NCBI GenBank assembly: GCA_001986395.2
Contig: MQVO02000015.1
Location: 124,001-188,000, forward strand
Reading direction: 5' to 3'
From: Irpex lacteus
Taxonomy: Eukaryota; Basidiomycota; Agaricomycetes; Polyporales; Irpicaceae
DNA length: 64,000 nucleotides
Every line of letters begins with the position of its first letter. Position 1 is the first letter of the stretch. The notes beneath the pieces were generated by a model. The model saw only the letters and a program-made list of their open reading frames with translations. It ran no database searches and had not been told where the DNA came from. Below, one piece after another: positions 46,900 through 59,411 of this stretch. Made by a program: the position numbers and the translations under genes.

Positions 46900-48749
46900 T
46901 CACAGCACGCTCTTCTGCCACTTCTCGGGCACGCCGTCCGCGATCGACAGGAACCTCATCAAGTCGCTCGTCAAGAACTCGCTCGGCCACTCCTGCCTGA
47001 CCTGCTTCTTCAGATAGCTGGCGACGATCTCCAAGTTCTTCTCCGTGATCGAGCCGCCCTTGAGCGTGGGCACGATCTCGTCCACGACGCTGTCGATGTA
47101 CTCGGCGGTGACGATGTCGCCAGTATCGGCGACGCGTGAGCCGTACTTGACGTACTGCCACAGTTGCACACGCGTGATCTCGGCGGTGGCAGCGTCCTCC
47201 ATGAGGTGGTTGAGAGGGATACAGCCGTTGCCGCCAACCCATGCACCGCTGTAGCCGAGCGAGGTGGCGACGCTACTGCGAATACCCTCGGCAGTGATCT
47301 TGCCGGGTACAGAGGTGTTGAGGAGGTCGGCAGCGGTGACCTTGACGTCCTCTCGGCGAACGTGGTACTGGTTCGGTCCCAGCATGTGCTCGTTGAAGAC
47401 CTCCATAGCGATTTTGTTGATGAGAGGGTGAGCGATCCAGGTACCATCGTGGCCGTTCGTGACCTCGCGAAGCTTGTCTGCGCGGACCTTGGCCATGGCG
47501 ATCTCGTTGGCCTTCGGGTCGTTCTTGATGGGGATCTGTGCAGACATTCCACCCATAGCAGCAACTTTGCGTCTGTTTGTGCACGCGAGTTAATCAGTAC
47601 GATGCAATGCATGCTAGGCCATATAACGTACCTGTGGCATGTCTGAATGAGAAGGCGAACATAGGCATCCATGAATGGAACCTCCATGGTCACTTGGCTA
47701 CGATCAGGGAGGACAGCTGTGCGGTCTGCACGCCGTCTCTTAATGAAGCTGAAGATGTAATCCCATCTGTGCTTACAAAGTCAGCGAAAGCAACTAGAGC
47801 AATCCGACAAATGTACATACCGTCCACAGTTCAAACCCGAAGAGTGCTCCCTAAGCTCGAACAAGATCTCCTCCATCTGGAATGCAGCAGGAAGAGTCTC
47901 AATAAGCACAGTTGCCCGAATAGTGCCGTGGGGGAGACCGATGTAAGACTGGGAGAAGTTGAAGATGTCGTTCCATAGACGAGCCTCCTTGTAGTGCTCC
48001 ATCTTGGGCAGATAGAAGTAGGGGCCAGAGCCTCGTGCGATGAGCTCCTTGGCGTTGTGGAAGAAATAGAGGCCAAAGTCGAAGATGGATCCAGAAATAG
48101 GCTCGTTGTCAACGAGCACTCGTGGCTCCTCGAGATGCCAGCCACGAGGTCTGCGTAGGTTATGAGCATAAGAACATCCCTGATCGCAATAGGCAGACGT
48201 ACCGGACAATCAAAACGGCAGGGTTCTGTGACAGCTTGTAAGACTTGCCATTGATTTCAAAGTCGATTTGCCTTCTGATGGCATCTCGTAGGTTGACTTG
48301 GCCGTCAAGGAGGTTAGCGAAGGTAGGCGAGTTGGAGTCTGCAAAGCAGTCGCTAGTCAATATCTCCCCAAACTCAACGCTAGCGGTGATGATGACACAC
48401 CTTCAAAATCTGCCATGAACGTCTTGGCTCCACTGTTCAAAGCATTGATAACCATCTTCCTCTCCGGAGGACCCGTGATCTCCACTCTCCTATCTTCGAG
48501 ACCAGGAGCGGGTGGCGCGCATAGCCAAGAGGGGTCTGCGCGAATATGTGCGGTTTCAGTGGGGAAGTCGAGGGGTGTGCCGGCGTCGAGACGCTGCTGA
48601 GCAACAGTTCTGGCGATGAGAAGACTTTGGCGTGTCTTCTCGAAGGTCCGGTGCAACGACGCGAGGAAGTTGAGGGCGTCGTCGGTGAGGATTTCGGACT
48701 GGGCCTTGGCGGCCTGTTTGCTGAGGATCTGAACGCCTGCGGGTGCCAT
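46900..48749 (-). CDS. Malate synthase (glyoxylate cycle)
   Basis: Five exons: 48749-48401, 48338-48203, 48150-47821, 47766-47632, 47572-46900, 540 residues, the usual length for type-A malate synthase. It condenses glyoxylate and acetyl-CoA to malate for growth on two-carbon compounds and fatty acids, normally in peroxisomes/glyoxysomes. Landmarks: [27 protein letters not shown], the family signature [30 protein letters not shown], and [11 protein letters not shown]. The start [12 protein letters not shown] is at 48749. The C-terminus is SVL, not the canonical peroxisomal SKL tripeptide. Confidence 0.95.
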
Positions 48750-49535
48750 GTTTGATGTGTTGTGTGCGGTGTTGTGTAGTCCGAAGGTATGAAGGGTGAG
48801 GGTGTTTGACGAGGAGGTGGTAGAGGAGGATGAGACTATATAACTGCGTTGGAGGAGTCGGCACGCCGCTATACCGCGACTGAACTTGGCTCTGGACGGA
48901 GGCACGGAACGTCATACGTCGTATTCACATGCTATCAGACGCCCGTCACGAGAACCGATCTCGGCCAACGCCGATCGGCCGTTCCATGGGCGCCTTGTGA
49001 CACCGACTGGCCTCCGTCGAAAGGCGCACCGCCGCGGAGTCCCGCTCGAGCAGGGCGTAATCTAAGAAGATACGGCAAAAGTTAGTGCACGATCGAACTT
49101 GAATTTGAAAGGCCGTACTCGGTGAATTGACAGCTTCATGGGGTAGGCTGGGGAAAAGGAATTTGTGCACCTCCGGAGGATGCAAGCCTCCAGACTCCTG
49201 GTAGGTTGGCATGAGATTCCATACGGCTATAGTCTGATTGTGAGTTCAGAACATGCTATTCCCAGTTCAGTTCGCCAAGACGGGATGTTGACATCTTATA
49301 CCGCTTGGGAGTGACTGAGGCTCTTTAAGAAAGTGCTGAGCACATGACGCAGTAGACGTGACAGCAAAGGAAGAGATAAGAATAGGCATTGCAGCGGAAA
49401 GTGACTTACGCAAAGATTCCTGAGGTCTTCCGTGTATTCAGAGGCTTTCACACCCATATCCTCAAGGCGTCAAGTGCGTATTCAAAATCACGGCAGCGTA
49501 CAAAAGGTTACAAACAGGCCAGGAGCGACATAACC
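48750..49535. other. Intergenic region (malate synthase promoter / GET1 3' flank)
   Basis: Probable promoter of malate synthase. Short frames only; none supported. Confidence 0.5.
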
Positions 49536-50325
49536 TCATTCCGTCTTCTTATCCGGGACGGGCTCTCCTGAGCTTGACGGCGCAGAGGCGGCGGCGTCCG
49601 GAGATCCTACAGATGCAGATCAGTATACACGGGACCAATCACACGTCAGGATGATGGTTCCTTACCTGCCAGGAAATCCTTTACTGCACGCTCTCCGATT
49701 TTGATGACTCTTCTGCAACTCATCTGCCAGATCCCACAGCTCACGGAGCCCGCGGGTGCGAAGGGAAGGGAGAGCCACCACGTCAACGGACCGAACCACC
49801 CTGGTGGCAGATAGAATACAGCAGATTTGCCGTACCACCATCCTACGATGAATTGCAGGCCTGTAGTCAAGAACCATATAGCCGAGTTGAACTTCATTGA
49901 GAACGATGATTTCGTAGACGAGAGTTCGCCATCTGCAAAGGTCGCAAAGCAAGTTAACAAATGCAAGCGCACGCAAATAAAATATAAAACGCACTAAGCT
50001 TCTCCAAGTCAGACAGCCCTTTGTCCACGCTCCTCCTCAGCTTCGCCCACTTAGCGAACTGGTCCTGCGCGCTGGTCTGCAGCAGCTCCTTCTTGTTCAC
50101 GAGTATATCAGACTTGAGTTTTCGTTGCTGGCCAACCTTAGCGGTATAGAACACGCGTAGATATAGGGAGTACGCCTAAAATGAGATGCAATACAGTCTT
50201 AAGGTCAGCACAGAACCACGACATGTAAGGTGGCAACTGACGATTTCGAGTAAGACAGACTTGCCTATCCATGAGACGAGTTCAGTCAGAAACACCAGGA
50301 AGAATATAGTCAGAAGGAGAGCCAT
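49536..50325 (-). CDS. GET1: GET1/WRB-like ER membrane receptor subunit for tail-anchored proteins
   Basis: Four exons: 50325-50242, 50175-49995, 49932-49666, 49606-49536, about 200 residues. The N-terminal helix [20 protein letters not shown] is followed by the conserved cytosolic coiled coil ([35 protein letters not shown], shown in parts: [14 protein letters not shown]), then two membrane helices around [17 protein letters not shown] and [15 protein letters not shown]. In yeast Get1/Get2 receive tail-anchored proteins from the Get3 ATPase at the ER. The C-terminus is a short Ser/Glu-rich tail ending VPDKKTE. Confidence 0.9.
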
Positions 50326-51061
50326 CGCAGAGGCTCCCGACCGTGCGCGTAGTGTACAACCGGAAACGAGGTGTATGAGGTGGCAGTCGAGTACAGACCA
50401 GAAGCGTACGCGCTGTGACGATGCATAGTCGACCGGCGCTTGATTTAAATTGAGCGTCTCAGGCATCTCGCCACAAAGCTGTCAATTTCTGGATTCGGTC
50501 GGGAGAGTCGCATCAAGTTAAAAACCAAAAATATGCGTTGAGCGTATTCTATGTTACAGGTACAGCAGTTATGTATCATCGTTGAGGAATCGAAGATGGC
50601 CGAGGTCGGGAGCATGGCACACTGATTAACGAATAAGGCAATTGCTGTTGTTTGCCACAGCGGAAGCCTCACTACTGGCACTGGCATAACAGCTCTGGCA
50701 GTCGCAGTTCTTCCGCCTCCTTGATGTAGCCCGGTAGGGTGCCTAGATCCAACAAAAAGTACCCTGGTGTTTACGATGACATTAAAAGTCGATGAGGACC
50801 CGCGAATGTATCCCTTGTCCCTAAGGCTCGTCCGAGTTTTATCATTGCCGTTGGAGAATCCCAGTCCTAAAGAACGCGAATGGGCAGAATCCCTAAGATC
50901 TGAGATAGGTATTGAAAGGAAACCTCGCATTCCTTCAAGTTAGTCTACGGCGCGCAGCAGGTAGCATGCTGCCACTTGAACCCCAGAGAATCGTCGTGGT
51001 CGCCCGTATGTCCGTGTATGCCTCAAGGCCAGTAGAATGGTACCTGCATGCATTGACCTGG
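50326..51061. other. Intergenic region (GET1 / small unknown gene)
   Basis: A 161-codon minus-strand frame (50445-50930) has no start support, no motif and no splice-consistent partner. Otherwise nothing. Confidence 0.45.
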
Positions 51062-51690
51062 TCACAGCTTGGAGTGTGGGCGACTCAGATGTATTGAAGT
51101 GAGCAGTATATTCGGCCAATGATGTGAATGATAGTGACGCTCACCTACTTGAAACATAATTGACTTTCATCAAGGTTCTTCTCCCACACTTACCATCGAT
51201 ATCAAAACGGCATGTTTCTCTGAGTCTCCGTCCCTGGCCTGCCTCGACGCACAGCATGCGACGAACGCTGTACAGAAACCACCGTGGGCGCACCACTAGC
51301 TGGACGGGCGGCGTTCCAAGTCGTTGGGGATGTGACCATAACACGCCACTGTACGCTCGAACTCGAAACTGCTTGGCAACGACAGGGATTGGCAGCGCGT
51401 TGAACGTTGGCGGTTCCGCACATTCTGGCAGGTAACATTCGAACGTAACCTCCGATTCGGGAGCCTCACGTTCGTTCCAGTATGGCTCTCGACCTGACTG
51501 GGCAGTTAGAAGTGGCTTCTATCCCAGATAACTGAGGAGTATCGACACAAGACTTACTCGAGGTAGGCCTTGCGAAGCAGTAAGTATCTGTGATTTTGAT
51601 AGTCCTGGAAGCAACTGATCAGTTTGAACGCACACACCCACTGGCTGTCCCCAACGAATCGCGCGTCAGGTTATCCGGCCTGATGCACAT
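51062..51690 (-). CDS. Small protein of unknown function, four exons
   Basis: Exons 51690-51642, 51604-51558, 51497-51194, 51144-51062 join in matching phase to 160 residues. Introns are GT-AG with plausible branch points (CTGAT and CTAAC ahead of the acceptors). Start MCIRPDNLTRDSLG; main body includes WNEREAPESEVTFECYLPE, FRVRAYSGVLWSHPQ, and RPRWFLYSVRRMLCVEAG. The main frame stays open without an ATG, so it is easily missed. I do not recognise the family. The last exon is the least certain; a different acceptor would give another C-terminus. Confidence 0.5.
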
Positions 51691-51824
51691 GCCACAGCCC
51701 ACCTGCCGTCTCGGATATTCTTTCCCTGTCGTTTCTGATTCCGACAAGTTCATATACCCCTTGCTCCCGTTCGACGCAGGTCGTTTCTTCGCTCTTTCCT
51801 GACTGTCGACTGGTAGTGGTGATC

Positions 51825-53689
51825 ATGGTTGCGACCCTAGCGACAACTGCCGACAATTACTACGGCGCTTGCGGGTCGAATCTCCAGCGCCGGGGGTCTG
51901 CGAAAAACAGACCGTCTGGTTCGTCTCGCACTCCTTCATCACCATCCTCCTCTTCTCCATCGACATCGAACAGCGATAGTGAAGATCCTCACGAAGACCC
52001 TCATCATCCTCACAGCCATGTCCTAGCTGATTTGCGACATCATGTGCTGAACTACCTCGCCGACATCGAAAAACACTTGTCGTCTCTGGAGCACCCAATA
52101 TCTCAACTCGTGGTAACAGGAGAACATAAGGTAGAAGAGGCACGGGCATGGGTGAAGACTGGGGTTGAGATGCTGGAGCGCATTCGGGCGGACGTCTCGT
52201 CGCATCTTCCCGAGCTGCATGCCACGGACAGCGTAGGCGAGTTCGTGAAGACGCACATCGGTGAAATCGACCTCAAGCCACAAGACTACGTCCCGACGCT
52301 CTCTCAACACCTTCAGGCTCTGCAGTCCCATCTATCGTCTTATGAATTACCTCATGGGCTACAGGAGTCAGTACCTGGCCTAAAGGCGCATGCAACCGTG
52401 CACGAGCTGATTGATCTCGCGCTCGCACCAAAGTTCGTTGACCCGATTGCCCATGGAAAGGACGGAAAGGACGCCTCGAGAAAGGCAGAGGCGGAGATTC
52501 AGCAGGCTTTGAGGTTGACGAAGAACGGGGCTAGGCTCATAGACTATGAGGAGCTTCCCGATGCTTGGAAGAGCAATCCTTTTGTGACACAGGGGTACAG
52601 GTGCGTATATCAACGATTCGCTCATGAGTTTACAATTCACGGGCGGATTTGAGTACAGGTTTATTCCCCTCACGCATTGGTGGCGTATTCCACTCTCGCT
52701 ACTTCAGGTTCACAATGAGACCAGTACGTCCCTACTATGCTTCTCGCGTTAGGATCTTACCAACAACCGCGATACAGTGAACATCCACACCCACTTCCTA
52801 CCCATGATATTCTGGGCTCTCACCCTTGTTCCGTACTCGCCCTTCGCACTGCCTTCTGTCGCCCAAATGGACGGCATCGAGTTGATCTTCACCGGCTTCA
52901 CTTTGCTGTGCATGTTCAATAGTTCACTTTGGCACACGATGTCAGGGTGTGCAGATCCTCACTCAGTTGAGATGTCTGCTCGCATCGACTATGTTGGCAT
53001 CGGATGGTCAGTTCTCAGCTCATCCTCTATCAATCACGGTCGTAATTCTGATCTTCTCTCTCTCAGGCTGATGAGCACCACGGAAGGCACTATCGTCTAC
53101 TATGGCTTCAGAGAGCACCATGCGGCGCAGTTGTTTTGGCTGAGCATGCTTACTCTCGTCTTCCTTGCAAGCACTGTCTTCCCGTTCATGGACTGGTTCA
53201 ATGACGTCAAGCACAAAGTAAGCTTTCCTGACCATGAATTCAGCATACACACTCGAATTCTTACGTCTACTTACTTTTCTTAGGGCTGGCGAATCTTTTT
53301 CTTCGTCTGCATCGGGTTCACATCGGTGGCTCCTATGGCACACCTCGCATACATCTACGGTCTCGGAAACATGCTGACCTACATGAGTACGTCTTCTTCA
53401 TTTCCCATTTCCCGTCGATCCATCATCGCATACCACACACCGTGTCTGATCACCGCTCACAGCACCCGTCTATCAATCATACTCCTGCTACATCGTCGGA
53501 TTGCTCTTCTACGCCTTCCACTTCCCAGAAGCCTTCTTCACTCGCCCAGGGGAGAAGCATTGGTTGGACTGGTTCGGAGGCGGATCGCATGGGATATGGC
53601 ACTTGTTTGTCGTGCTGGCGATTTATATGCATCAGCGGGCTATTCCGATGCTGAAGTTGGGCATTGAGCGAATCGCGTACGGTGTTTAG
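51825..53689 (+). CDS. PAQR / hemolysin III family receptor (Izh3-like)
   Basis: Six exons: 51825-52600, 52659-52723, 52778-53006, 53067-53217, 53284-53386, 53463-53689, about 516 residues. A ~260-residue Ser/His-rich cytosolic extension precedes the membrane core, as in yeast Izh3. PAQR motifs are present: HNET then NIHTHFLPM, FNSSLWHTMSGC, RIDYVGIGW, YYGF, and the third motif FPEAFFTRPGEKHW...GGGSHGIWHLFVVLA with the His residues that bind zinc in the family. Seven membrane helices are expected. Family members include adiponectin/progestin receptors and Izh proteins linked to zinc and sterol metabolism; some are ceramidases. Confidence 0.93.
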
Positions 53690-53956
53690 AACTGTATTTA
53701 TGTGTTGTATCTTGTCTTGCTGCTTTTTACTCCTTGTAATCCATAGAAGTCTTATATATTGTTCAGAACTAATTCTTAGTTTTGTCAACTCAATTCATGA
53801 TTGTGACTTTGCTCAATCAAACTTGCTACACCCTCGACATCTATGGGCGCCTAGTACTTATGCCCGTTCCGCCACGAACAACGACCACGAGCTACCCATT
53901 ATTACCTGTCGTCGACTACTAGCGAGGAGTATCTCTCTTTTTGATCACAAACCTCC

Positions 53957-54725
53957 ATGAGTGTGCCTTCATTGCTGGTAGTTGGTCTGGGAAATCTTCC
54001 CTTCCCTTCAACGCGCCACAGGCGAGTATTGCCCTTTCCGAAATCCGTTGACTGAACTGACTAACAGGCAGTGTAGGACACCTCATCATTGACTCGTTGG
54101 CATCTAGGCTAGGCATCGTGTGCAAGCCTAACCAGGCTTTGGCAGGCCATGCAGCGAAAGGAGAGCTGGTTCTGGGGACCGGGGCAGTCGAAGTGACGCT
54201 ACTCAAGCCGAGTGAGTACCGTACTTGTTAGTTATCTCAAGCACTCCTTTCACCGTCTCTTCGGACGTAAAAGCAACCTCAACTCATGCACTCATGACTC
54301 ACAGTCTCTTCTCCCCTTTTGTTATATCGAAGCTCTCTGCTAATGATGCTCTACCAGAGAATCTGATGAACCTCTCCGGTCCATGCGTCTCGCAAGCGCT
54401 ACAGGCCACACGAACCCCGCTGTCTTCTCTCGTCGTCATTCACGACTCCTTATCGCACACTTCAGCCACGCTTTCTCCGAGGTTCGGCGGCTCTGCCAAT
54501 GGACATAACGGTGTGAGGAGCATAATAGAAGCCTTAGGTGGAAAGAAGGACTTCCATAGGATACGAATCGGTATCGGTCGAGGAGCTGAGGGCAAGAGCG
54601 TAGCGGACTACGTGTTAGGACGATTGCCGTCCTTTGAGAAGCAGTACTGGGACTGGGACGGCGAGGGTGTGGATAAGGTAATCCAGGCCATCGAGCAGAT
54701 CGTACAGAAGGGAGCCGGCAAGTGA
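53957..54725 (+). CDS. Peptidyl-tRNA hydrolase (Pth1 type)
   Basis: Three exons: 53957-54021, 54072-54211, 54358-54725, about 190 residues. It hydrolyses peptidyl-tRNA released from stalled ribosomes. Motifs: LLVVGLGNLPFPSTRHS with GN near the N-terminus, the catalytic-histidine context GHLIIDSLA, LKPKNLMNLSG, the conserved VVIHDSLS, and GSANGHNGVRSI followed by RIGIGR. The first intron uses a GC donor (AG|GCGAGT) with the acceptor GGCAG; no GT donor restores the frame here. Bacterial-type Pth, often mitochondrial in fungi; no clear targeting peptide. Confidence 0.92.
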
Positions 54726-55340
54726 AGCGAAATTCCAATATGGAACGAATACTTGGGAAGACAGGTAACGTCACGCATCATTCTCGAAGAGCTCGCATTT
54801 TGAATGATCTGACGCATGTGACAGGAAAGCCAGTGGACTATACCGCACATACTCGTGTGGCTTCCATACGCCATTAGGTGTCCGTCATGCAACGGCGGGC
54901 AAGGTGAGCTGATACCATCAAGTCAGGATATATACCTATCGACGGCCGCGCCTCTCTTTCCGCACAATAGTCGTGCCAGAAATAGAGGAAACTGTGTCCA
55001 CAGCGAGCTTCTTCTCTTCTGACAAACAAATGTACATAACGCGAACATACATCGAATCGCGGTCATGCGCCGTCTTCCTGCAATCACCCGACTTCTCTCC
55101 AGGCTGTTACATGCGGTTGCGAGGGTCGACCACCGGCCCACGTCTCGCTCTTCGCGTCATGGACTGTTCATGTGGCTGTTATCAGAGCTTCGTCAGCGAA
55201 AGACTCTGCCAGACGGCGGATATGTTGGGTTCGCAGATCCCACCCTTGTTGCTGAAGCCATTGCCCTCCTTGGGTATAAAAAGGCTGACATCTCCCTCGC
55301 ATGTTAGCACCTCACCGTCCGGCATCCCGCAAAGCCTAGG
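54726..55340. other. Intergenic region (Pth / GH92)
   Basis: A plus-strand ATG frame of 80 codons at 55065-55307 is open but has no recognisable motif; I do not call it. Otherwise promoter of the GH92 gene. Confidence 0.4.
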
Positions 55341-58300
55341 ATGCTCTCTATTCACACGGCCAGACGGCTTTTGGTCGTGCTATGCACTGTAGCGTGTACC
55401 TCAACCCTAACTTTAGCACAACCGTCCCCGCAAGTGCAGAACAGAATCTCAAACGCAATCAAGGCAGCTGCTCGTCTTCCGTCGTCCAAGATTGACTACA
55501 CAGAGTTCGTGAATGTCTTCATTGGGACAGATAACGATGGAGATGTTTGGTGAGCATTGTCACGTTCCACTTTTTGTGCACCGTTGAGAAGAGGCCTAAA
55601 GCCCAGGTGCTTCTGTCCCGTTCGGCATGGTAAGAGCTGTTTCGTTGGCATCATTGAGTTCAGCCCGCATAACCTGGTAATAGGTCAAGTTTAGCACAGA
55701 CATGACGGGCTACGCTCCTGCTGGTGAGTTGGGTGTTCTCCGGTCTACTAACGAAATATGACTTACAGTGCTTTAGGATATATTACGGACAACACACAAA
55801 CTATTCGTGGCATAAGTCCCTTGCACGACAGCGGCACGGGTTCCTCTTTAGGTTCGTACGGCCGCGACTCATCCATGTTCGAGGTTTGAACTAATGCGGT
55901 GATTTAGGGACATACGGGAACTTCGAAGTGATGCCCATGACTTGCCCCGGCGGATTCGATACCTGCCTCACGTCTTTGACAGCTCGTGAGACGTTCCGCA
56001 AGAACAACACGGATGTAAGTGAATGCTCTATGTGCACGTTGGATCGTCTTTCATTACGTTTGCATCTCTAGGACGCATCGCCTGGCTACTTCGCCCTCAC
56101 TCTGGAAAACGGAATCAAAATGGAGGCTACTTCCACGCGCCGTGCTGGCTTGGAACGATTCACTTTCCCGAAGAAGTCCAAACCATACTTTGTGTTGGAC
56201 CTCGCGAACGATCTCCCTGGTTCTTTCGCCGGTGGTTCCATGAACATCGATCCGCAGCAGGGGAGAATCACTCTCGGTGGACTGTGGAGTTCGAGGTACG
56301 TATCCATGTCATGTTTTATAACGTTCGCGAGAAACTAAAGAACATTGCTCTTAGTTTCGGTCCTACCACCTTCGAACATCAGATATTCGCCTGCTATGAC
56401 ATCACGAACGGAGGCAACCAGACTTTAGACGAGTATGGCGTGTGGACGGCAGACACGTAGGTCCCTCATACAATAAAAGTAATGGCTGTGAAGCTTAACT
56501 AATAACCCATGTATAGCAATGGATTAGATGCAAAGGGACTCGGCCAGACCCAACTGAATTTCACGCGTAACCTCATCGGAGGGGTGTATCAATCCGGAGC
56601 CCTCTTCTCCTTCAAAGGCACCCCTCAGGAAATCCTCCTCCGTGTGGGTATCTCGTTCCGTTCGACTGATCAAGCGTGTAGCAACGCAGAAACCGAGGTC
56701 GGCACTTCCTCGTTCGATGAGATCGTGGCACAGTCAAAGGCACTTTGGAACGAGAAGCTCAGCAAGATTGAGGTTGACGTCGCCAACACACCTGCTAACG
56801 TTACCGAGATGCTGTACTCGTCTCTCTATCGCTCATTCCTTACCCCCGTAAGTCGTCGTTGCACGATCTCGTGTCGCAACTGAAGAGCTGTGGACTGACT
56901 TGGACTTGACCTGCTAGAATAACGCGACTGAAGAGACCCAAGGCCCCTTCGCGGATACCACGCACCAGTACTTTGACTCTTTGTATTGCAGGTACGCGTG
57001 ATTGACCTTGCCAACGTTTCTTCTATTCTGACTATCATGATAGCTGGGACACATTCCGCACGTTCTACCCTCTCATGTCTCTCACTTCCCCAGTCGAGTT
57101 CGCTCAAATCGTGGATAGTTACATCGACGCGTGGCGAGTACATGGCTGGATGCCCGAGTGCCGTGCTAACCACATGCGCGGTTGGACACAAGGAGGTCGG
57201 TATCACTCAGACCAAAGTCCTATTTTTTGAGCCTAACAATTTGTACTGCTGCAGGCTCCAGCGCGGACCCGATCGTAGGACACTTTGCTGTGACGTATCA
57301 CGACGAAGCCGAAGCTCTTGGAATTGATTTGAACGATCTGTATTCTGCGATGCTTGCAGATGGAAACAACACTCCGCCCAATTGGGACATCGAAGGTCGT
57401 CAAGCGGACGTATATATGTGAGTCTTCGTCCTTTGCGTGGCTCGTTCACTTGTCTGACCACGTCATGAAGCAAATACGGCTACGTCCCTGCTTCCGTTCT
57501 CGTCACGAACAGCGTGGGTCGGCAGACTCGCGAGGGCAGTCGAACGCTCGAGGTAAGTTGTTACCTTCTGAATGTTGTGCAGTTATGAACTAGCTTTCTT
57601 TAGTATGCATTCGAGGATTTTGCTATTCGCCAGGTTGCTCTGGTATGTGACTTCGCATAATCAGCACGTTTCCAGCCAGCTAACGCCCTGAAATACAGCT
57701 CCTGAATAAGACGGAGGACGTAGACACGTTCACCAATCGATCACTGGTAAATTACTTTGAGATGATTACCTTGTTGTCATTCACTCACACGTTTATCAGA
57801 ATTATCGTAACGTGTTCGATAAGACCGTTAAGAGCGACGGGTTTCAGGGTTTGTCCACTACTTCCAAATATTGAGGTCGGCTTTACTCACGAGGCCATTA
57901 CAGGATTCGCGCAAAAGCGCTTCCCCAACGGCTCCTTCGTCTTCACTAACCCGATCAACTGTAGCCCACAAGACAACGTGAGCCGGAGCTGCTCGTTGCA
58001 GGATGCCAATACCGGCGGGTTCTACGAGTCTTCTTCCTGGGAATACAGCTGGTCAGTAGGGTTGATCGATTCGTGATTATCCGCCTGACTGACCTGTGTG
58101 CCTGTAGGTTTGCTCCCCATGATACAGCTCATCTCGTTGAGTTGATGGGAGGAAACGTTAGTCCTATCTCTGACATAGAATAGTTCGCTATGGCTGACGG
58201 TCGTATACAGGAAACGTTCGTTAAAAGGCTCGACCACTTTTTCGACGTGAGGGGCACCAGATAACCATGTCCTAAACTCTCACTAATGTCTTCGAATTAT

Positions 58301-59018
58301 ATAGGCTGGATATTACCTAGCCGGGAACGAACCTTCCTTCCAGGTGAGTACGTCAAAGCTATTTTCGGGGCCATCAGGTTAATTACAGCTTCATAACAGA
58401 CACCCATTGGGTACCACTATGCTGACCATCCAACTCTGTCGGTTGATCGCGTACGTGACGTGGTGTTTTCAAACTTTGACATCAGTAGGTTTTGGTATTC
58501 TCGCGCGTTCTTTGCGCTCTACTTGTGTGCTGACCGTTTGCTCGCCTAGCCCCTGCTGGAATACCCGGAAACGACGATCAAGCTGCAATGGCCACCCTTC
58601 TCTCTTGGCATCTTCTCGGCTTTTATCCAGGTAACTTCTTTCATTCGTATGTTGCGGGCCTCTCTAAACCTCGCACGTTACAGTACCATCTTCGACACAA
58701 CTCCTCGTTCTTTCACCCTTCATCCCGAAATATACCATCCACAACAGCTTCTTGAACGTGAGCACGACGGTCACAACCAAAGGCTTCGACCCTCGCTCGG
58801 TGCAGCATACAATCCCCAAGAATGTCGCGGCGTACGTCGCCAATGTCACTATCAACGGCGTTCCGGCTGCATCTCGCTGCCATATCGACTTCTACGACAT
58901 CTTCAAGACGGGTGGTGATATTGTCATCGACGTCACTGCGGACAAAGCGTCGGTCGATAACTGCGGTGGCTCACTACCAGAGTCTATCTCTACGGGAGGT
59001 TTCTCGACTGTCCGGTAG
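55341..59018 (+). CDS. Secreted GH92 alpha-mannosidase
   Basis: A gene of about 18-20 short exons. The ATG at 55341 opens a signal peptide, RRLLVVLCTVACTSTLTLAQ. The N-terminal beta-domain has FVNVFIGTDNDGDV, PGASVPFGM, VKFSTDM and GISPLHDSG. The catalytic domain carries YSSLYRSFLTP, SWDTFRTFYPL, the GWTQGGSSADPIVGHF motif, YYLAGNEPSFQTPIGYHYADHP, and PGNDDQAAMATLLSWHLLGFYPV, whose GNDD holds residues catalytic in characterised enzymes. It ends PESISTGGFSTVR at 59018. Family members are calcium-dependent exo-alpha-mannosidases trimming mannans and N-glycans. Exon borders between 57600 and 58650 were read from family motifs. N-glycosylation sites are frequent. Confidence 0.93.
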
Positions 59019-59411
59019 ATGAGGGTGCGATATTCATGTATATATATGTTACTGATCATCCTGGCACGGGATGACGAGCAATCAAAATTGGTATCTATCT
59101 AACGGGCATATACTGGTGCACAAGCACAAAGGGCCACGACAATTGATTCGCTACACTTTTTATCGTCGACGTCGCTAAGTAGTACCAGTGCAGTTGATTG
59201 TAAACATATGTACGCTTCAGTCTGTACGTGTCATAAGTGTTCTCAAAGCTTACAAGTGAGCTGGAACGACCGCGTGGCATACTATCGTGTGAGACAATGG
59301 AAATCATAGACAAGTATAAAAGCGCAGACAATATGGATCATTGACATATAAAACAGCGATAGATATAGCAGATAAAATACACCAGTAAATAAGCAACAAG
59401 CATAAACATGG

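Noticed and set aside
55065..55307. 80-codon plus-strand ATG frame before the GH92 gene
   Set aside because: Too short and motif-free; lies in the expected promoter of the mannosidase.
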